The notes: generated from the letters alone by a model not told the origin. Shown: positions 49,801-59,719, counted from the first letter of the stretch. The stretch: DNA of 64,000 bases from Yponomeuta sedellus (GCA_934045075.1 OW203740.1:19233878-19297877); one strand, 5' to 3'. Numbers and translations: made by a program.

Positions 49801-50020
49801 CCAGCTCATCGCCTCCCCAATATATTGCCACGGAGCCCCCGTTATCACCAAACCAACGAGGATGGTTTGGAACGGTGTACGGCTCCGCGACTACCGCCAG
49901 AGCAATCCGCCACTCCGCTAGGGTCTGCAGTAGCAGGTCCTGCGCCCCGCGGCAGTGGTTCAGATTGCCCTGAAGTACTTTTAAGGATCTAAAAATGAGG
50001 CTTCCATGGCCTCCGGCGGG
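46862..50020 (-). CDS. ORF2: endonuclease-reverse transcriptase of the R1-type element
   Basis: The frame is open from 50020 to the stop at 46862-46864 (1,052 codons). The first ATG is at 49831 (989 residues from there), but conserved residues start earlier: VLQGNLNHCRGAQDLLLQTL, then AEWRIALAVVAEPY, so translation must begin upstream without ATG. Numbering from that ATG: endonuclease with GDFNAHARAWG (70-80) and SDHRHILLEV (146-155); preceding VAEPY supplies the metal-binding Glu. RT: YRPVCLLDEAGKLFERVVAE (441-460), FGFRRGRSTVDAI (478-490), VSLDIVNAFNSLPW (510-523), GVPQGSVLGPLLWNLTYDAV (569-588) and catalytic CYADDTLVLA (601-610). C-terminal CCHC finger C893-x2-C896-x8-H905-x4-C910. The family's enzyme nicks the target and primes reverse transcription on it. 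All key residues are present; no frameshift. It overlaps ORF1 by 40 nt in the -1 frame. Confidence 0.95.
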   Translation of the reverse strand, partial: PAGGHGSLIFRSLKVLQGNLNHCRGAQDLLLQTLAEWRIALAVVAEPYTVPNHPRWFGDNGGSVAIYWGGDELAPACSLLHKGQGIVAVQWGPLAIVGAYVSPNISLAQYETYLEELAACVRRCQPRPVIVAGDFNAHARAWGGPRDDARGETVLEWAAALDLGLLNRGSVSTCVRWQGESIVDLTWASAAAIRLVSDWHVAEDLVTLSDHRHILLEVTLGPAEGVRRPTAEPPKRWALNRMDRDALLAAANTAAWSEVPDEAEPEAEAAWFGQCMADICDAAMPRSKRSSRRTVHWWSEELVLLREACLRARRTFTRVRRRRQATAEEKTAAYTPYRDAVKAFQIAVVNAKVRAWEELLETLNGDPWGRPYKIVLGKLRPWVPPLTETLDPELVTEVVDTLFPRVEDTSQVAAAITADWSEDLDVTQGELDRAVKRLAARNTAPGPDGIPGRAWVLGLGALGDRFRALLSNCLRTGFFPSGWKQARLVLLRKENRVADSPSAYRPVCLLDEAGKLFERVVAERITLHLWQVGPDLSDFQFGFRRGRSTVDAIFKVRSVAEQAVSQGRVVLAVSLDIVNAFNSLPWRAIRAALAYHQLPPYLRSVVAAYLRDRSIEYLGQDGTVHRREVFCGVPQGSVLGPLLWNLTYDAVLRILLPNDVRVVCYADDTLVLAEGADFGETTRLAELGVACVVRKIRELGLEVAPHKTEAMWFHNLPRGVEPPSLSVSVGSTRVQIGRYLKYLGVILDGRWDFVEHFDRLVPRIDRVAGALHRILPNLGGPNESVRRLYAGVVRSIALYGAPLWAERLSSDPRCRGKLKSVQRRMAIRVARGYRTISFEAATILARFTPLDLLANMDARVYHRLRDIRQGGENPPPREVGMLRLHEHRQAWREWLERLREPRSTRQRVVRAILPNFDGWLNRGYGTVTYRLTQVLTGHGCFSEYLNRIGREESARCHHCGGEYDDAQHTLEVCPAWRAERSELTAHIGQNLSLHSVVAAMVQGEVEWRAVTTFCEAVMSRKEEAERERERADPARRRSRRGGGGGGRRRPGP
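49981..50020 (-). promoter_or_regulatory. ORF1/ORF2 overlap (coupled translation region)
   Basis: The ORF1 stop (49981-49983) lies within ORF2's open frame, which begins after a TAG at 50021-50023. No ATG exists in ORF2 frame in the overlap. In R1-clade relatives downstream ORF expression depends on reinitiation near the upstream stop; the same or frameshifting is inferred here. Confidence 0.6.
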
Positions 50021-52056
50021 CTATTGCCCGGTTGGCTCTGCATAGCCGTCTCTGCCTCTTTGGGTCTTTGGGGGAGAGGGTCCTGCACCCCTCTCTTCCT
50101 GCCTTTGCTCTTCTTGGGGGGAGCGCACTGTTTGCCGCCCAGCCGATGGTCCGAGGGCCGGCCGAGGTCGGCACACAGCGGACACTTAAGGTTCTGGGCG
50201 GTGCAAATCCTTGCAGTGTGGCCTGGTTCCCCGCACGCGTAGCAGCGCATGCTTCGGTCCTCCGTGTTTGGGCATTGGCTGCGGACGTGCCCGGCCTCGA
50301 GACACCGGAAGCATTGCAATGTCCGCGTTGCCAGAGCCTCGACCCGCGCGGAAATCCATCCTCCAACGAGCAGCCGCGATGATGCCACGACTTTGCGAAC
50401 AGCCGCGAGCGGGCATCGAACCCATACCGTCCCTAGCTGGCGGGTGGAGTGGCGTATCGCGCCAACCTTGATCTGGTCAGCGCTGCAGGCCCCCGCTTCA
50501 GCGACCGCAGCCGCGACCTCCTCCGGCGTAATGGACTCGTCGAGCCCCATTACCCTCAGCTCACCGGTTTTGACCGGACGCACGACCTTTACCCCGAGGT
50601 CCGCGAGAACCGTGGTCAAACGTTCAGCCAGCTGGTCGGCCTTTGTAGAACACTCGGGCCCGCTGATCTCGAGGACGAGTCCTCCCGTCATCGCCTTCTT
50701 CTGGCGAATCTCGCTGATGCCGAAGTCCGTCAGCTTCACCTGGGTCCTGGCGGTGGACATCACCTGGGCGTAGGTAACATCGGACCCTTCGGGCACCGTC
50801 AGCGTAATAGCCGCTGACGAGGGCAGTCGTGCCAGTTTTGGTTTTGTGGCAGGCTTCAGCCGAGTCACTTTTCCAGCCGGTTTCGAAGCTGGTTTCGCCT
50901 TCTTCGTGGCAGCAACTGTGGCCCAGGACCCACCAGCCGTCGTAGGCTGATTTGAGGCCAACTCAGAGCCTGAGGGTACTGCTGGCAGTAGTGCTAGCGG
51001 TAGTGGTGGACGCTGCGACTTGTTACCTCCGCGCTTATCCTTTGTTTTTGCCGGGGCAGTAGCTGCAGTTGTCGCCTGTTTAGCCGGAGCGACTACTTTC
51101 TTCCTGAGCGGAGGGCGGATTGCCTTGTCCGGGAAGATTTCAGCGGCGAAACGCGCCAGCTTCTCATCCATCAGGGCAGACACTTGACTCAGGGACAGGG
51201 GCTGACCACTGCTGGCCGGTGCCGAGCCAAGCGGCGCGTTTTTGCTCTGTCGGAGGCGCTCGAAGTCTGCCGCCATGTCCGACATTTTCTTTTCGAGACT
51301 GACGAGTTTGGAACGCAATTGTGCGTTCTCCCTCTCCAGCCTCTCATTTGCAGCCGACGCAAGAGTCCGCTGCGCGAGTTCCTGCGTCACCGCTCTCCCG
51401 ATTCGCGCCGCCAGGCGCAGTTCTCGCACAAAGCTTCCCTTTAGGTTGCGAGACTTGCTGGCCACGTTTTCGACAACGGCGAGCTTTTCGAGCATTCGAG
51501 ACCCTAAGTCCGCCGTCGGTTGCTCCCGCATCTCCTCCGCCAGTTCGTCCGCGGTTGGCAGACACCTGGTGGATTTGGTCTCCACCGGTGTACCAGTGAG
51601 ATCCAGTGTGTCCTCCTCACCCGCAGACTCCTCTTCTACAGCTGTCTTTTTGGTCCTCAGCCTCTTGGACGAGGACAGAGCAGTTGCCGACGCTGGGCGT
51701 TTTCTTGCCTGCGACCCTGCCGAGGTCGCTGACATCAGCGACATCTGTGACGCGTCGGAGTCGTAGTCGCTCTCTAAGACGAGCGTACTTCCCGAGGCAA
51801 CAGTATTCTGTCGCCCCGCCTTCGTTGCCGCGACCTTGCTGTTCCTAGCACTGTTGGTATCAGTGCTGGGAACAGCAAAACCACCCGCGGCAGTCAAATT
51901 AGACTCACTTGAGGCCCATGGCCTCAAGGAGGAAAAGCCGTTGTCGCCCCCCCCAGAATACGAGGGGCAGCCCGGCGCCAAAGTGGCGCCGGGGAGGGAT
52001 TCTCCTGATAAACAGGTACCCTCCTGGGGTAATTTCTCTTTACTCACGGACTTCAT
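49981..52056 (-). CDS. ORF1: gag-like RNA-binding protein of the R1-type element
   Basis: 691 residues from ATG at 52056, the first in-frame ATG after the 5' UTR. The N-terminal ~130 residues are Ser/Thr-rich and low in complexity; residues ~225-275 include a probable coiled coil (ERLERENAQLRSKLVSLEKK); a basic Ala/Lys/Pro-rich linker follows. Three zinc knuckles end the protein: C582-x2-C-x4-H-x4-C595, C605-x2-C-x4-H-x4-C618 and C625-x2-C-x8-H-x6-C644. This arrangement is standard for R1/TRAS/SART ORF1, which packages element RNA and, in telomeric relatives, directs it to the target locus in the nucleus. The protein ends ASFLDP, and the ORF2 frame is already open there. Confidence 0.92.
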   Translation of the reverse strand: MKSVSKEKLPQEGTCLSGESLPGATLAPGCPSYSGGGDNGFSSLRPWASSESNLTAAGGFAVPSTDTNSARNSKVAATKAGRQNTVASGSTLVLESDYDSDASQMSLMSATSAGSQARKRPASATALSSSKRLRTKKTAVEEESAGEEDTLDLTGTPVETKSTRCLPTADELAEEMREQPTADLGSRMLEKLAVVENVASKSRNLKGSFVRELRLAARIGRAVTQELAQRTLASAANERLERENAQLRSKLVSLEKKMSDMAADFERLRQSKNAPLGSAPASSGQPLSLSQVSALMDEKLARFAAEIFPDKAIRPPLRKKVVAPAKQATTAATAPAKTKDKRGGNKSQRPPLPLALLPAVPSGSELASNQPTTAGGSWATVAATKKAKPASKPAGKVTRLKPATKPKLARLPSSAAITLTVPEGSDVTYAQVMSTARTQVKLTDFGISEIRQKKAMTGGLVLEISGPECSTKADQLAERLTTVLADLGVKVVRPVKTGELRVMGLDESITPEEVAAAVAEAGACSADQIKVGAIRHSTRQLGTVWVRCPLAAVRKVVASSRLLVGGWISARVEALATRTLQCFRCLEAGHVRSQCPNTEDRSMRCYACGEPGHTARICTAQNLKCPLCADLGRPSDHRLGGKQCAPPKKSKGRKRGVQDPLPQRPKEAETAMQSQPGNSPPEAMEASFLDP

Positions 52057-52588
52057 ATTTATTCATCGTAGTTTTATAGCATCTCGGCTACATCTGAGAG
52101 ATGGGAATTTACGCACGCCGTTTTCCCAACACGACGCGGGTGCTATTTTTGGGGCTAAGACCCAGGGCCAGCACAAAGCCTGCGTATTTGGCCGCTAGTG
52201 GCTGATGATCTCCCCAGCCGCTCTTGCGAGCACCCTGACGCCACGCGCCTCAGCGTCAGAGATTGAGGATTTTTTATAGAGGTTGTCTCCTCGCGGTCCA
52301 AACAGGCCCTCGGTCCCAGTGCGTCGGGATTACGATCTGCTCACGCACACCAGGCACCACTCTAAAAGTAGAGCGGGTGGTATGCCTCATCCGAGAACTG
52401 ACAAGTCAGGTCCCGGACGACCCTCCCCGCCAGATTATTCGCCGCTAGCCAGTAGGATCCCCTTAAGAGAACCCACTGGCCATCGCCCAGGGTGCACCGA
52501 CCCTTGCTACTTGCCCTTCCGTCTGATTCAGATTGAATCAGAAAGAACGGAAGCAGAAGGGTACACGTGGAGGTTATCTGGCCCAGCA
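52057..52588 (-). promoter_or_regulatory. 5' UTR / internal promoter region of the R1-type element
   Basis: 532 nt between the array and the ORF1 start. No TATA box is evident; R1-clade elements use internal promoters or read-through. The terminal bases are tgctgggccagataacctcc. It includes 'tccggcgccactttgg'-type GC-rich segments (near 51975 they are in ORF1). Confidence 0.55.
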
Positions 52589-54230
52589 CTTATCTTATCT
52601 TATCTTATCTTATCTTATCTTATCTTATCTTATCTTATCTTATCTTATCTTATCTTATCTTATCTTATCTTATCTTATCTTATCTTATCTTATCTTATCT
52701 TATCTTATCTTATCTTATCTTATCTTATCTTATCTTATCTTATCTTATCTTATCTTATCTTATCTTATCTTATCTTATCTTATCTTATCTTATCTTATCT
52801 TATCTTATCTTATCTTATCTTATCTTATCTTATCTTATCTTATCTTATCTTATCTTATCTTATCTTATCTTATCTTATCTTATCTTATCTTATCTTATCT
52901 TATCTTATCTTATCTTATCTTATCTTATCTTATCTTATCTTATCTTATCTTATCTTATCTTATCTTATCTTATCTTATCTTATCTTATCTTATCTTATCT
53001 TATCTTATCTTATCTTATCTTATCTTATCTTATCTTATCTTATCTTATCTTATCTTATCTTATCTTATCTTATCTTATCTTATCTTATCTTATCTTATCT
53101 TATCTTATCTTATCTTATCTTATCTTATCTTATCTTATCTTATCTTATCTTATCTTATCTTATCTTATCTTATCTTATCTTATCTTATCTTATCTTATCT
53201 TATCTTATCTTATCTTATCTTATCTTATCTTATCTTATCTTATCTTATCTTATCTTATCTTATCTTATCTTATCTTATCTTATCTTATCTTATCTTATCT
53301 TATCTTATCTTATCTTATCTTATCTTATCTTATCTTATCTTATCTTATCTTATCTTATCTTATCTTATCTTATCTTATCTTATCTTATCTTATCTTATCT
53401 TATCTTATCTTATCTTATCTTATCTTATCTTATCTTATCTTATCTTATCTTATCTTATCTTATCTTATCTTATCTTATCTTATCTTATCTTATCTTATCT
53501 TATCTTATCTTATCTTATCTTATCTTATCTTATCTTATCTTATCTTATCTTATCTTATCTTATCTTATCTTATCTTATCTTATCTTATCTTATCTTATCT
53601 TATCTTATCTTATCTTATCTTATCTTATCTTATCTTATCTTATCTTATCTTATCTTATCTTATCTTATCTTATCTTATCTTATCTTATCTTATCTTATCT
53701 TATCTTATCTTATCTTATCTTATCTTATCTTATCTTATCTTATCTTATCTTATCTTATCTTATCTTATCTTATCTTATCTTATCTTATCTTATCTTATCT
53801 TATCTTATCTTATCTTATCTTATCTTATCTTATCTTATCTTATCTTATCTTATCTTATCTTATCTTATCTTATCTTATCTTATCTTATCTTATCTTATCT
53901 TATCTTATCTTATCTTATCTTATCTTATCTTATCTTATCTTATCTTATCTTATCTTATCTTATCTTATCTTATCTTATCTTATCTTATCTTATCTTATCT
54001 TATCTTATCTTATCTTATCTTATCTTATCTTATCTTATCTTATCTTATCTTATCTTATCTTATCTTATCTTATCTTATCTTATCTTATCTTATCTTATCT
54101 TATCTTATCTTATCTTATCTTATCTTATCTTATCTTATCTTATCTTATCTTATCTTATCTTATCTTATCTTATCTTATCTTATCTTATCTTATCTTATCT
54201 TATCTTATCTTATCTTATCTTATCTTATCT
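52589..54230. repeat. (TTATC)n array, right part (~328 units)
   Basis: 1,642 bp of visually perfect CTTAT units with no variant seen by eye, ending 'cttatctgtataagttatct'. All three-frame open readings across it are repeat artefacts. Uniformity implies recent expansion or homogenisation, or an assembly consensus of uncertain length. Confidence 0.95.
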
Positions 54231-55090
54231 GTATAAGTTATCTCTCATTACATAGATGTATGTAAGTTTTTTCGATTCTAAGTTCCCTGATAGCGGGTTC
54301 GATTTCCGGCTCAACCATGTTATCATTTAAAAATCTATGAACGCAGTTTAAATTGTTTTTTCAATTTAAATGATGTCATTTCTTAATAAAAATGTTCCAT
54401 CTACAATATGCAAGGTACTTTCCCTGCATGTGGGATGCCTTGTATAACTTTTATTGTGTTTTGTTTTAAAGTCGGTTTAAATTTTCTATTTAAGGACGAG
54501 TAAGAACAGTTTTTTGTTTACTTACATGGAAACCAGCTGATTCATAGCACCGTTGCTTCATTTAAACAATAAAGAAAACACCGACTTAATTCCCGAGTGT
54601 TGCTGTCTGTTTTTGCGAAGGAATGCTAATAGAAGGGCACGGGGCATCAAGCATTGGTACCACCCGTGGTGGCGCGACGCGTGCCCGCCCATGCGTGTGC
54701 GCATGTTTGAAGCAGAAAGACTTTTAGAGACGAACTGCTTCGTGAGTGAGCAAAATGTTCATAAGATTGCCTTAAGTTATGTAGACGACTTGGCTACGAA
54801 AATTAAGGTTGATGTACTTTCGACTGTACTGCGCCTTGATTATGTATTTTTTTATGTATACAACTGTGTACATTAACAAAATATCTACTGGACTTTGCCC
54901 CGGCTTCTGGTAAGGTAAGATAAGCTAAGACAATATTTATTTGCACTTTTTGACACACTTTATTAAAACAAACGAAACATAAGCTTAAAATAATACGTAA
55001 AAGTTCTGCATGCATGACTAAACACAACAAAAATATTTTCAATGAAAACGATTGTATGGCGTGTTTGTGATGCAGCAGTCCAAAATGGCT
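54231..55090. other. No confirmed gene; SINE B-box remnant
   Basis: 'agcgggttcgatttccggct' at 54292-54311 is an isolated tRNA-like B-box. The plus frame 54553-54876 (RGIKHWYHPWWRDACPPMRV in the middle) is weakly reminiscent of Harbinger-associated proteins (YWVHPW-type start) but too little is conserved to call. Confidence 0.3.
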
Positions 55091-55232
55091 GTTCACGCGA
55101 GAAGCGTGTGAACGCTACACTTTCCTGCGGGCGAAGCAGAGATGAAGCGAAGGCAAATGTGCACGTTTGCCTTTGCTTCATCTCTGCTTCGCCCGCAGGA
55201 AAGTGTAGCGTTCACACGCTTCTCGCGTGAAC
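55091..55232. repeat. 142-bp near-perfect palindrome
   Basis: 67-bp arms (55091-55157 and 55166-55232) differ at one position; the centre is tgtgcacg. The arms begin gttcacgcgagaagcgtgtg. A short additional 'tctcgcgtgaac' follows at 55252-55263, a third partial copy of the end. Confidence 0.92.
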
Positions 55233-56274
55233 ATCTTGCGCCTCATCATCATCTCGCGTGAACAATGGCCGTATCTCAGCACTCAAGCAAGGTACTTTAG
55301 CAAGCCGTTAATTATTGTTAACAGTTGTCCAAAGTGCATACAAAAAAAACATTTGACAGCTGTTACCAGTAGATAAACAGATTGTTACTGTACGAGAAAC
55401 TGAGGGTAAGTTGTACAATTACGTGGCTCAATATCACTGTTGCGTATCAGATATCCACTGACATGTGTTATCCACTATGTGTGTCTCATATCTATACAAC
55501 AGAACTAGGTAAACGTTCCGCTTTCACACACAGATGTATACGTGGAAAATTACATAATCAAGACGCTGGACGCATTTGTCAGCGTACAGTCGCGTGCACT
55601 AACGTATGAAAATGAAAAAAATGAAAAAATATTTATTTTCAGGAATGGTTACAAAGACTTACATTCTTGTGCTTGTATAATTCTAGAAGAAAAACTTAAC
55701 AAAAACGTAATTTTATGTAACTAGTACCATCACTAGACTATCTAGTAGCCTGTATTTATGGTAAGTAGGCCCGTGCCTCTTGCAAAAGGCGGGAGACAGT
55801 GGGTGGTGATGTCATGTTTATCAAACAATATTGAATCTAGTAGAAGATACATGTGAGGCAAAATATACTAATACTAATCTAAACACCTTAGCACCTTGTC
55901 GCATTAACCCCATCTAGCTTGATGTATGAGAAATTGATTATTTTGACTTTGACAAGATACTGAAGTGCGTGCCTGTTAATGCTTGTGACTGTACAGCAAA
56001 CAAGCCGATTTTAGCACTTAAGATGGCGCGTATGATAGCCCCCCGTTGCTAGTAAGACAGTTATACTGGAGCTTTTAGCTGTTCCTCTAATTTATACAAC
56101 ATTTCAACGAGAGAGACTTCTTTACGCGGCAGGTGGCGCCCCTAGGTGGTGGCACCTTTATTTCTTACACCAAGACCAGTAAAACTGAGCTCTGTAAAGG
56201 AGAAAAGCATATGTTAAAGTAACCCATATGGGACCGGTGGGCATTATGAAAATATAGTGCTATATTTTAGATTA
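55233..56274. other. No recognised feature
   Basis: No repeats from other parts of the window and no coding signature were noticed. Confidence 0.4.
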
Positions 56275-56615
56275 GAGAACGTTGTGGACTGAAAGAGGAT
56301 GTAGTGACTAGAATTGAAAAAGGAATGTTTGGTTTGGACATGTGGAGAGGATGAAGGAAGAAAGATAGGCGAAACAAATATATGTTGCGAACGTGATTGG
56401 AAGGGCTAGTAAGGGACGTCCCAGGTGGACATACATCGACCAAATAGGGGATGTATTAGCGAAGGGGAAGATAAAAAGTACCCGGAACCGGCGTGCGTGC
56501 ATGCAACGACTTATGAACGTTGATGAAGCGAAGGATATCTGTCAGGATTGTGGCAAGTGGCAGTCCTTGGTATCTGTCTACCCCTCTGTGATACAGACGT
56601 GTGGCTATGTATGTA
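56275..56615 (+). pseudogene. Non-LTR retrotransposon C-terminus (family J)
   Basis: After damaged WFGHVERMKEER and QIYVANVIGRASKGRPRWTY, the frame from 56393 continues IDQIGDVLAKGKIKSTRNRR, ACMQRLMNVDEAKDICQDCG, KWQSLVSVYPS. This C-terminal block (GRPRxTYxDQIxxVLxKGxV, ACMxRLMNVxEAKxxCxDRxxW) closes the ORF of a LINE group common in Lepidoptera. A frameshift or stop separates the first part near 56350; the RT domain is absent. A SINE B follows directly. Confidence 0.75.
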
Positions 56616-56621
56616 TGTTTA

Positions 56622-56806
56622 TAACATAACATTTACATACTGGCACATACATTGCTTCTGGCCCCACACTAGGATACCCTGTGTCGTGGGTGCCAGAAAC
56701 AGCGACATTATCACAGACATGTAAACATCCAAGACCTGGGATGTTTTTTTTTTGTACCCAGCCGGGGCTCGAACCCGGGACCTCTCGCATCGTAGGCAGA
56801 TGCGAT
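56622..56806 (-). mobile_element. SINE B
   Basis: Minus: head 'gcatctgcctacgatgcgag', B-box gggttcgagccccggctg, 'cccaggtcttggatgtttac', 'cacgacacagggtatcctag', 'atgtatgtgccagtatgtaa'. The A-box is cut off. Confidence 0.8.
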
Positions 56807-56885
56807 TTAATTTATTCACCTACTTACTTCATGTCACGCAAGTTTGTCATAGATAAGATTAGAACTCTAGTTGAATGAATGTTAT

Positions 56886-57190
56886 CAACACTTTGTGTGT
56901 CTCTTCCTGCATCGCAGAAGGTTAGGCCATACATAACATAACATTTGCATACAGGCAAATACATCTGGCCTCACACTAGGATACCCTGTACCATGGAAAC
57001 CACGACAAAGTAACAACGACATCATAAACATGTAAGCATCCAAGAGCTGGGGTTTTTCTTTTGTTCCCAGCCGGGGTTAGAACCCGGGATCACGTGAGTG
57101 GTCGGCAAATGCATTACCGCTTTGCCACAGAGGTCGTCAATTACTCCACCAACACACTCCACCACGGGGGCCAAGTCTGGGTTGGTCTAG
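56886..57190 (-). mobile_element. 5S-derived SINE (D) tail split by a SINE B
   Basis: D pieces 56886-56933 (tctcttcctgcatcgcagaa, 'ggttaggccatac') and 57150-57188 (actccaccacgggggccaag). Between them 56934-57140 is a complete minus SINE B (gacctctgtggcaaagcggt, B-box gggttctaaccccggctg). Confidence 0.75.
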
Positions 57191-57625
57191 AACTCTAGTA
57201 GGTTTAGTTTATTTTTCTTTTGTTTACAGTAAATATGGAAGAGCGGGACCTCAGTAGGAGGTACCAGCGTAGTCTTTGTTCTTGCAAATGGCAAACGAAA
57301 TAAATTATTTTGATTTACCCTGCACATTTTAAAACCTCTAATTAGTGCAACTATACGATTGCAATGTTTCGCAGCATGATCCCGCCTGATAAAGGGTTCT
57401 GAATCGGTATGTGTTTTTAATTGAAATGACTTGCTCGCACTGTGTGGCTTGTCCGACGGAATGTCGAGACACGGTAATGCTTTTGACGAAAATACTGAAA
57501 TGGTAGCTCCACACTCTCGCCCTACGCGCCTCGCGGAGTCATTTGCACAAGCGGCCGCGAGTGGAGGCTACAGGAGATCTAGCCAACCTCGCTCTCCTTG
57601 CTATCCAACAAGACTCTCCTCTCTT

Positions 57626-57819
57626 TATTCATTCATTCGTTCGTTCGTTCGTTCGTTCGTTCGTTCGTTCGTTCGTTCGTTCGTTCGTTCGTTCGTTCGT
57701 TCGTTCGTTCGTTCGTTCGTTCGTTCGTTCGTTCGTTCGTTCGTTCGTTCGTTCGTTCGTTCGTTCGTTCGTTCGTTCGTTCGTTCATTCATTCATTCAT
57801 TCATTCATTCATTCATTCG
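57626..57819. repeat. (TTCG)n/(TTCA)n tetranucleotide satellite
   Basis: Pattern TTCA x2-3, then TTCG x~37, then TTCA x~8. Framed translations (SFVR repeats) are artefacts. Preceding 57190-57625 and following 57820-58398 have no recognised feature. Confidence 0.95.
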
Positions 57820-58398
57820 GACTTACAACCAATTTAATAAACTGGCGAAAATAGGCGATCAGGATAATTATGTTTAATTCTTAAGTCCAAAGCTTGAGGG
57901 ATAAACTTAATGCAGATTTCTTTGTAGGTTAAAACGATTTATGGACAGTTTTTTTTTTTAATATTAATGTAGTGCTTTAAACTGTCACTGGATTTTTGCT
58001 TTAAGAGCTTAATTAATGCTAAATTTTTGTTCTATTAGTGAAGACTTATAATTGGCCTTCTGTATGTTTAATGTTTTTGTTACTCTTTGTTATTGCTGTT
58101 AGTCTTCCCAATATTAAATAAATAAATAAAAAAAATTTGGTTCGTTAGATCGTTTGTTCTAATCAAATAAGTAAAATACTGATTAGAAAAGAAGACGTAA
58201 AATCCTGAAATCATTGTTTGTTCTTACAGCTAAAAACTCAAATAAAATGTATTTTGTAAGGTTCAAAGTAGTAATTCTTAATTACAGTAGAACAACGACG
58301 GACAAAAATGTTTTTGAACTAAAATTTTTCAACCGCTACACATTATTTATTTTAATCCGGATTAACTTACTTGATTTTTGTTGGAATATGGAATATGG

Positions 58399-58432
58399 GT
58401 GGCATTTTTAGCCTCTAAATAGGTTCTTAAAA
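58399..58432 (+). mobile_element. 34-bp SINE A tail fragment
   Basis: 'gtggcatttttagcctctaa' and 'ataggttcttaaaa' match the family A 3' region only. Imperfect inverted sequences (aatccggattaacttactt and aagtaggttgatccggatt) flank it at 58352 and 58436. Confidence 0.65.
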
Positions 58433-58916
58433 ATGAAGTAGGTTGATCCGGATTCAAATGAATGACAGGAAGGTTGTACCTCCCGCAACCACACCAGTAT
58501 AACCAATGTTGTTCCCGGTTTTTTTGTTTGACATAAGCAACAATTCGTAATTTACGCAATCGCATACACGTCGAAAGTATTTATATTAGTTGGTGTGCTT
58601 ACATCTAGTACCTGGAGTTTATTGACTAGAGTCCAAAAAATGTACACTAACAACACAACGCAACACACCTGGAGGTAAGAGCTCCATCCCCATTTTTGGT
58701 TTAGTTTGTTTCTTCTTTAAAAAATATAAGAATACAGTAAGTGCCTGAATGAGACTGGGAAAGTCTGTGCAGTAATGATCAGATTCTACTATTGATTGCT
58801 GGTTACGTAAGAAGAGGCGGTGTTACAAAATAATTCAAAACACATTAACAGACATCATATCACATAGATTTAGATAACTGATATATATATATATATATAT
58901 ATATATCTTATACAAA

Positions 58917-58956
58917 TAATACTACAAATTATAGTGTATTGTCTGTTTTATGGCAT

Positions 58957-59012
<56 letters not shown>

Positions 59013-59719
59013 GGTGTCCCAAAGTTATGGGCCATGAAGGGAAAGTACCTTAAATATCGTAGATAGGGTATTTTGCTGAAAGAAGACTTTATGTTATTTT
59101 TAAAAGATAGTAATTCTGCATTTAAAGGTTTTCTAAAAATTACTTGCCTTGTCTGGGAATCGAACCGACTAAAATTTAAAAAAAAAAAACACCCCTACTT
59201 TTATGATGCCAATCGAAAAAATGGCCAAAAACTAATAACTGTTCTTAAGTAACATAGTATTTTAAAAGAAAGGAACAGCGTGAAATTATTCATTTTAATC
59301 AAATTAAAAACATACATGAAACTGCCGTAGTCAATGAAGTGGGTATTTTTTTGTAAATTAATTAATTAAATGCTCAAAATGTGATCCCTCTTGTCTTACG
59401 CAAATCGTCAATCTTTTAATGAGTCCGCTGCCTGTTGATTTTCATTTTTAATTTTCAACTTAATTGACTACGGCAGTTTCATGTATGTTTTTAATTTGAT
59501 TAAAATGATTAATTTCACGCTGTTCCTTTCTTTTAAAATACTATGTTACTTAAGAAGAGTTATTAGTTTTTGGCCATTATTTTGATTGGCATCATAAAAG
59601 TAGGGATGCTTTTTTTTTAATTTAAGTCGGTTCGATTCCCAGACAAGGCAAGTATTTTTTTGAAAATCTATGAATGCAGAATTACTAACTTTTAAAAATA
59701 ACATAAAGTCTTCTTTATT

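Larger units (their letters stand above)
46437..52588 (-). mobile_element. Full-length R1-clade non-LTR retrotransposon inserted in a (TTATC)n array
   Basis: In sense (minus) order: 5' UTR 52588-52057 beginning tgctgggccagataacctcc; ORF1 gag-like 52056-49981; ORF2 EN-RT from about 50020 to 46862; 3' UTR 46861-46453; A16 tail 46452-46437. Both ORFs are open, so the copy looks young and possibly active. GC content is much higher than the surroundings. The order (gag with three CCHC knuckles, AP-like endonuclease, RT, C-terminal CCHC) is that of the R1 clade, which also includes rDNA-specific R1 and telomere-repeat-specific TRAS and SART. The flanks on both sides are the same pentanucleotide: sense-strand ...GATAAGATAAG before and after. 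Name and subfamily cannot be fixed without a search. Confidence 0.95.

Noticed and set aside
46856..51766. Many plus-strand open frames opposite the R1-type ORFs (e.g. 48444-49610, 388 residues)
   Set aside because: They are antisense shadows in GC-rich coding DNA; the minus-strand frames carry all recognisable domains.
52283..54265. Long open frames (562-660 residues of repeating SYLIL) across the pentanucleotide array, and the shorter one at 46087-46476
   Set aside because: A 5-bp unit without stops stays open in every frame; there is no codon bias or start context, so these are artefacts of the repeat.
54553..54876. 107-residue frame as a Harbinger-associated protein
   Set aside because: Only a weak HWYHPW-like resemblance and no DDE motif or TIRs; insufficient.
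57431..57877. Frames with SFVR repeats
   Set aside because: Translation of the TTCG tetranucleotide; no protein family implied.
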